Position numbers and translations under genes: made by a program. 62,584 nucleotides of DNA from NCBI GenBank assembly GCA_937893015.1, contig CALBJX010000066.1, forward strand, positions 1 to 62,584, read 5' to 3'. Source of the stretch: an uncultured Verrucomicrobiales bacterium (GTDB taxonomy: Bacteria > Verrucomicrobiota > Verrucomicrobiia > Verrucomicrobiales > Akkermansiaceae). Shown piece after piece: positions 59,019 to 62,584 of the stretch. The notes under the pieces were generated by a model. It was not told the DNA's origin, searched no databases, and saw only the letters and a program-made list of their open reading frames with translations. Position 1 is the first letter of the stretch. Each line of letters begins with the position of its first letter.

Positions 59019-62000
59019 TTATCGGGTTCTTGTCGTCACTTCCGCGCGGGTGCAGCGGGTGAGTTCGATGCGTGCGTTGGCGACGACATCCTCACGGCAG
59101 AGGGCGAGGTGGTGTTTGCAGGCAAGCTCCAGCGTGGCATCCGTGGCGGCGGTATCGCGAACGGCGATGCCCGCGGCTCCCATGGCGGCAAAGCGGTTTT
59201 CGTACTCCTCGCGGTTTTCGAGGGTGATGGTGACGCCGAGGGGCTCCAGCGTGCGGGGCATCCACGGGCGCATGGTAGGCGTGCTGACGGAGACTTCGCA
59301 CCCCGCCTGCAGAGCGGCCATGAGGGCGATGCTCAGGTCGATGTCGCTCATGGCCTTCTCCGCGCGGAGGCAGAGGGAGACGGGGCGGTAGACCATCGTC
59401 GTTTCGCGGGCGGGGCTCTTGCTCAGCGTGTGGGTGACGGAGAAGTGGTGCTCCCACCAGTAGGAGATGGAATCCGCCGCGGCGCTGAGGCGGGTTGTCT
59501 CCTCGGGCGAGGGCTTGGGGGAGAGCATTTCCCACGGCGTGAAGGCCACCGTGCGCTGCCCCGCGCGGTACTGCGGGCGGCCGACCTCCTGCCAGCGGGA
59601 GAGGGCGGCGAGGAAATCGCAGCTGCCGGGCAAAGATGCAATCCCCTTTGTGCTGCCGTATGGCTGTGTGCCGGCGCGGAAGGCGGGCAGAGTGTTGATG
59701 CCGCGGCAAGCCACTTGGATTTCGCGGCTCCAGAGGGCAATCTCGTCCTTGTCCTGCGAGAAGAGGACGGCGGCGAATCCGCGGGCGCGTTCGCGCTGTA
59801 GCACGATAGCGTCCACGGTGTCCTGTACGCGGATGAGACCGATGGCGGGCACATTGTGAGCGGCAAGAGAGAAGACGCTCTGCGGGCCGAGACCGATGCG
59901 GATGCCGGGGGTGAAGAGAAGGGAGTCCATCTCCTCCGCGCGGTGGGGAGGCACCAGCCAGACGCCCTCCTGCGTGTCGGTGCGGAGCAGCTCCAGTTCC
60001 TCGGGCTCGGGGCGGCGGGCAAGGGTGGCGATGGTGCCGCCTTCTACACGACCGGGCAAGGCGGTGAGGCCGGTCGCCGCGTCGCGCAGGGCGTTCATGA
60101 AGGCCTGGTTGTCATACAGCGCGGCGTGCACAAGGATGAGGTGCGGCTGTGCGGCATCCTGACCGCTGCGGCGGAAGAGGGCGGGGATGAGCGTGCGGAT
60201 GGCCTGTTGCCAATCGCAGCCGGAGGCGAGATACACCGTGGGCTGACCGGGGGTGCCGCCGAAGAGCGGGCGCTGCGGCACACGGCGTGCCCAAGCGGCC
60301 GTGTGCTCGGCATTGGCATGGGCGCAGAGGGCATCCACGCGCGGGTCGACCAGCAGCTTCTCCGCCATCTGGTTGTCCAGACAAGGCACCATCTGGAGGG
60401 CGGGGGCGGCCATGCCCGCTTCCGCGCAGAGGGCGGCAAGGCGGTGGCCGATGAGCATGCTGTGCTGCGCGGGTTTGTAGAGAATCGTGTTGCCCGTGAC
60501 CCAGGCGGCGGCGATATCGGCCACGGCTTCGGCAAGGGGGTGGACACGGCTCGGCACAACGGCGATGACGCCGAGCGGGGTCGGGCGCGTGCCGTCCTCA
60601 AACCCGGGTTGCACGGCCAGCCATTCATAATAGCGGCAGGCATCGACGGCGGCGAGGATTTCTTCATCCGCCTCCCCCACGGTGAAGCCGGCGTCGCGCA
60701 CCAGCAGGGCGACGAGCTCCGTGGTGTGCTTGGTGAGCAGGCGGGCAAGTTTCAGCAGGGTTTCGCGGCGCGTCTCGGCCGTCTCGGGCTCGCGGGCGGT
60801 GGCGCGGGTGGCGAGGTCGAGGAAGCGGTCCACGGCGTTGAAATCCGCCGCAGTATAGCGATAGTCTGCGGTTTCGGGCGCAGAGAGGGAGCGGGAGATG
60901 CCATGCAGCGGGCTGTCGGCGGGTTTGCCGTCCAGTATCAGGGGCAGCTCGGCCTGTTCGCGCTCATGTTCGGCCTCGGCAGCCTTGTAGAGGGAATCGA
61001 TGCGCTCGGTATCCGCGATGCCGCTGTTGGGCGTGGCGCGGAAGATTTCGTCGCGACTCTTGCTCTCGTTGAGGGTTTCGCTGCGGGGGCTGAACGCAGC
61101 GAGGAAGTGCTGGCGCATGCGCCCCCAGCCGAGGGAGGCGGTGTCCAGCGCACAGCCGGAGGCGATGAAACCGTCCGGGCGGGAGAGCTCGCTGACGAGG
61201 CGGAAGAGGTGGTTCTCGAAGCCGCTGTCATCACCCACAGGGCTCACGCCCGCGCAGAGGGTGATGTGCGCCCCTTCCGCGGCCAGCAGACGGCCGATGT
61301 GATTGGCGAGGCCCGAGAGGAAGCAGAAGGGCGGCAGCCCCTCGCGACCGCTGCGCCCCCAATCGAGCAGGGCGTAGGCAAGATCAAAGGTGTTGTGGGA
61401 GCCGATGATGGGGGTGACGGCCTTTGCGGGGGCGGCGATGGCAGCGTGTACCAGCTGTTTGTAGGCGGCCTCCGTCTCCGCCTTGCTCGCGCAGACGGCG
61501 TTGGCGCTGCCGTAGACGGCACTGTGCTCCTGCTCCGCCTCCAGATGCGAGCCCTTGACGAGCAGCACCTTGAGCGGCTTGGCGCCCTTGGCGGCGCGCG
61601 CACCCGCCCATTCGATGAACTCGCGGAGCAGCGCGGGGGTATTGCGGAGATAGGCGGGCAGCTCCACAGCCACATCGACACGATGGAACTCCGCGGGGGA
61701 GAGAGCAAGGCGCACCGCCTCCGCCGTGAGGGGGTGCAAGGGAGATTCGCCGAGCTCCAACATCAGCGGGCGGGATTTGCCGCCCTTCAGAGAGACGCGG
61801 AACAGGTCCTTGAGCTTTTCGGCCAGCAGGTGCGCACCATGCGTGGGGGCATAGGGGTCGAGGTGCGGCACGAGGCGCCACGGCTGGATGACGACGCCGA
61901 CGCCCTCCTGCTTGGTGAGGGTGGCCTCCAGATTGCGGAAGTACTGCTCCGCCGTCTTGGGGCCGAAGACCTCGGGCACCATGGGATTGATGGCGGGCGT

Positions 62001-62474
62001 CAGGCCGTCCTTGGCGAACTCGCGGACACGCTTGGAAAGCTTTTCGACCTGCGTGGGCAGGGTCAGCTCACCGAAGGTGGAGCGGAAGACACGGCGCACC
62101 TCGGCGATGGCGGTCTGCTGCATACCGCCCGCGGCCATGGCAGCCGCCTTGAAGCGCATCTTGCCCATCGTGCTGAAAATGGGCGGCACCCCGCCGTGCG
62201 CACTGAGGAGCTTTTTGAGGTTGTCCGCCTGTTCGGCGGGTGTGGCGGCATGGAAGACATTGGCGGTCAGCACGCGCACGAACTCGCGGTGCTTCTCCTC
62301 CGCAGCCATGCGCCCCAGGGCCGACAACAGCGTGCGCTCATCGCCTTTCAGCTTGCGGAGGGATTCCTCTAACAAATCCTGCGCCAGCTCCGCCGAGCGT
62401 TGCGTGAGGGTACGATCATCCCACTTGCGGCGTTTGGCTTCTTCCAGTTGCGCTTTGATATCGAGGTCCCCCAT
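59019..62474 (-). CDS. PutA-like protein with apparently inactive proline and aldehyde dehydrogenase domains
   Basis: The 1151-residue protein has the layout of bifunctional PutA: an N-terminal helical part, a proline-dehydrogenase barrel (about 110-440), an aldehyde-dehydrogenase fold (520-1000) and the long-PutA C-terminal domain (from VYRPVSLCLRAEKAMSDIDL, about 1015). Key residues are changed. In the aldehyde domain the catalytic Cys in GQ(R/K)CSA is Ala (SGQDAAQ, near 771) and the Glu in ETGGKN is Gly. In the barrel, YLVRR reads HLFRL. Scaffold phrases such as VTGNTILYKPAQHSMLIGHR are kept, so this is a folded but probably non-catalytic relative. Promoter at 62486-62514. Confidence 0.75.
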   Translation of the reverse strand: MGDLDIKAQLEEAKRRKWDDRTLTQRSAELAQDLLEESLRKLKGDERTLLSALGRMAAEEKHREFVRVLTANVFHAATPAEQADNLKKLLSAHGGVPPIFSTMGKMRFKAAAMAAGGMQQTAIAEVRRVFRSTFGELTLPTQVEKLSKRVREFAKDGLTPAINPMVPEVFGPKTAEQYFRNLEATLTKQEGVGVVIQPWRLVPHLDPYAPTHGAHLLAEKLKDLFRVSLKGGKSRPLMLELGESPLHPLTAEAVRLALSPAEFHRVDVAVELPAYLRNTPALLREFIEWAGARAAKGAKPLKVLLVKGSHLEAEQEHSAVYGSANAVCASKAETEAAYKQLVHAAIAAPAKAVTPIIGSHNTFDLAYALLDWGRSGREGLPPFCFLSGLANHIGRLLAAEGAHITLCAGVSPVGDDSGFENHLFRLVSELSRPDGFIASGCALDTASLGWGRMRQHFLAAFSPRSETLNESKSRDEIFRATPNSGIADTERIDSLYKAAEAEHEREQAELPLILDGKPADSPLHGISRSLSAPETADYRYTAADFNAVDRFLDLATRATAREPETAETRRETLLKLARLLTKHTTELVALLVRDAGFTVGEADEEILAAVDACRYYEWLAVQPGFEDGTRPTPLGVIAVVPSRVHPLAEAVADIAAAWVTGNTILYKPAQHSMLIGHRLAALCAEAGMAAPALQMVPCLDNQMAEKLLVDPRVDALCAHANAEHTAAWARRVPQRPLFGGTPGQPTVYLASGCDWQQAIRTLIPALFRRSGQDAAQPHLILVHAALYDNQAFMNALRDAATGLTALPGRVEGGTIATLARRPEPEELELLRTDTQEGVWLVPPHRAEEMDSLLFTPGIRIGLGPQSVFSLAAHNVPAIGLIRVQDTVDAIVLQRERARGFAAVLFSQDKDEIALWSREIQVACRGINTLPAFRAGTQPYGSTKGIASLPGSCDFLAALSRWQEVGRPQYRAGQRTVAFTPWEMLSPKPSPEETTRLSAAADSISYWWEHHFSVTHTLSKSPARETTMVYRPVSLCLRAEKAMSDIDLSIALMAALQAGCEVSVSTPTMRPWMPRTLEPLGVTITLENREEYENRFAAMGAAGIAVRDTAATDATLELACKHHLALCREDVVANARIELTRCTRAEVTTRTR

Positions 62475-62485
62475 GGCGTGCGGCT

Positions 62486-62514
62486 ATTGTACCGATTTGC
62501 CCGCATGGACGCAA
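62486..62514 (-). promoter_or_regulatory. Leaderless-type promoter of the PutA-like gene
   Basis: Minus strand: TTGCGT, 17 bp, TACAAT, then 11 nt to the ATG at 62474. Confidence 0.75.
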
Positions 62515-62529
62515 GCCAAAAAACGAGCA

Positions 62530-62584
62530 CGACAAATGAGCAGTTTGTCGAACTGAATGTACGAAGTACGATGTACGATGTACG
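62530..62584. repeat. Left arm of a TACGATG-type element cut by the window edge
   Basis: A GACAAAT/TTTGTC hairpin, then CGAACTGAATGTACGAAG and two TACGATG units. Positions 62530-62581 are the exact reverse complement of 1-52. Confidence 0.85.

Overview
The window is GC-rich bacterial DNA (roughly 60-65% by eye) with dense, mostly housekeeping gene content. It most likely comes from a Verrucomicrobiota relative of Akkermansia. Three things support this: a secreted protein at 27375-28007 ending in a PEP-CTERM sorting tail (PEPATATL, a hydrophobic stretch, then AARRRRH) as seen in Akkermansia proteins; envelope genes of a Gram-negative cell (RND pump with outer-membrane factor, lipoproteins, PBP2, beta-barrel protein); and few Shine-Dalgarno sequences. 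The taxon is an inference. The outermost 52 bases at the two ends are exact inverted copies of one dispersed repeat, so the window is probably a whole contig that broke at that repeat. I recognised no rRNA, tRNA, tmRNA, prophage, insertion sequence with transposase, or CRISPR array.

Layout. 1-7.2 kb: rplM-rpsI, infA with an extended N-terminus, a lipoprotein, a membrane-anchored CbiX-like protein with a DUF167 gene, the secDF fusion, and a QueD-like protein carrying a zinc ribbon. 7.3-10.7 kb: an orphan oligopeptide-type ABC ATPase, lpdA, a GYF_2 membrane protein and a TRIC/UPF0126 channel. 10.8-18.9 kb: an exported transglutaminase-like/discoidin protein with a partner, then an Aas-like AMP ligase followed by a secreted M3 peptidase. 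19-26.7 kb: hpf, a DUF3472 protein, rpoZ, smpB, a MATE pump, rdgB, and a duplicated TMEM43-like protein with a DUF3592 partner. 26.7-31 kb: a tandemly duplicated 3' end of a PEP-CTERM gene and a secreted GH2 beta-galactosidase. 31.1-42.3 kb: ahcY, a marR-acrA-acrB-oprM type efflux operon with a clear operator, an AP2-like small protein, a second MarR, and an AGCS amino-acid carrier. 42.4-50.6 kb: lepA, an active HtrA protease followed by an inactive paralogue, PBP2 and ssb. 50.8-62.5 kb: an 1899-residue DUF4011 helicase/nuclease, a choloylglycine-hydrolase-family enzyme with a beta-barrel protein, and a PutA-like protein whose active sites look lost.

Two genome-wide habits stand out. First, about a dozen genes have a sigma70-type promoter (TTGnnn, 16-17 bp, TAnnnT) whose -10 box ends only 7-13 nt before the start codon, which predicts leaderless or nearly leaderless mRNAs. 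Ribosomal and stress genes (rplM, infA, rpoZ, hpf, ssb) instead have leaders of ordinary length. Second, intergenic spaces and gene 3' ends carry several dispersed palindromic families: TACGATG-rich elements with long terminal inverted repeats, GACAAAT/ATTTGTC hairpins that sometimes contain the stop codon, a 40-bp AATTTGTAA array, and hairpins sharing a TCTGAC/GTCAGA core.

I did not find a self-evident new multi-gene system. The best candidates for new biology are the double pseudo-enzyme PutA-like protein, the rearranged membrane CbiX, the duplicated TMEM43-like protein, the protease/pseudoprotease pair, the DUF4011 helicase with a changed nuclease motif, and the repeat families.
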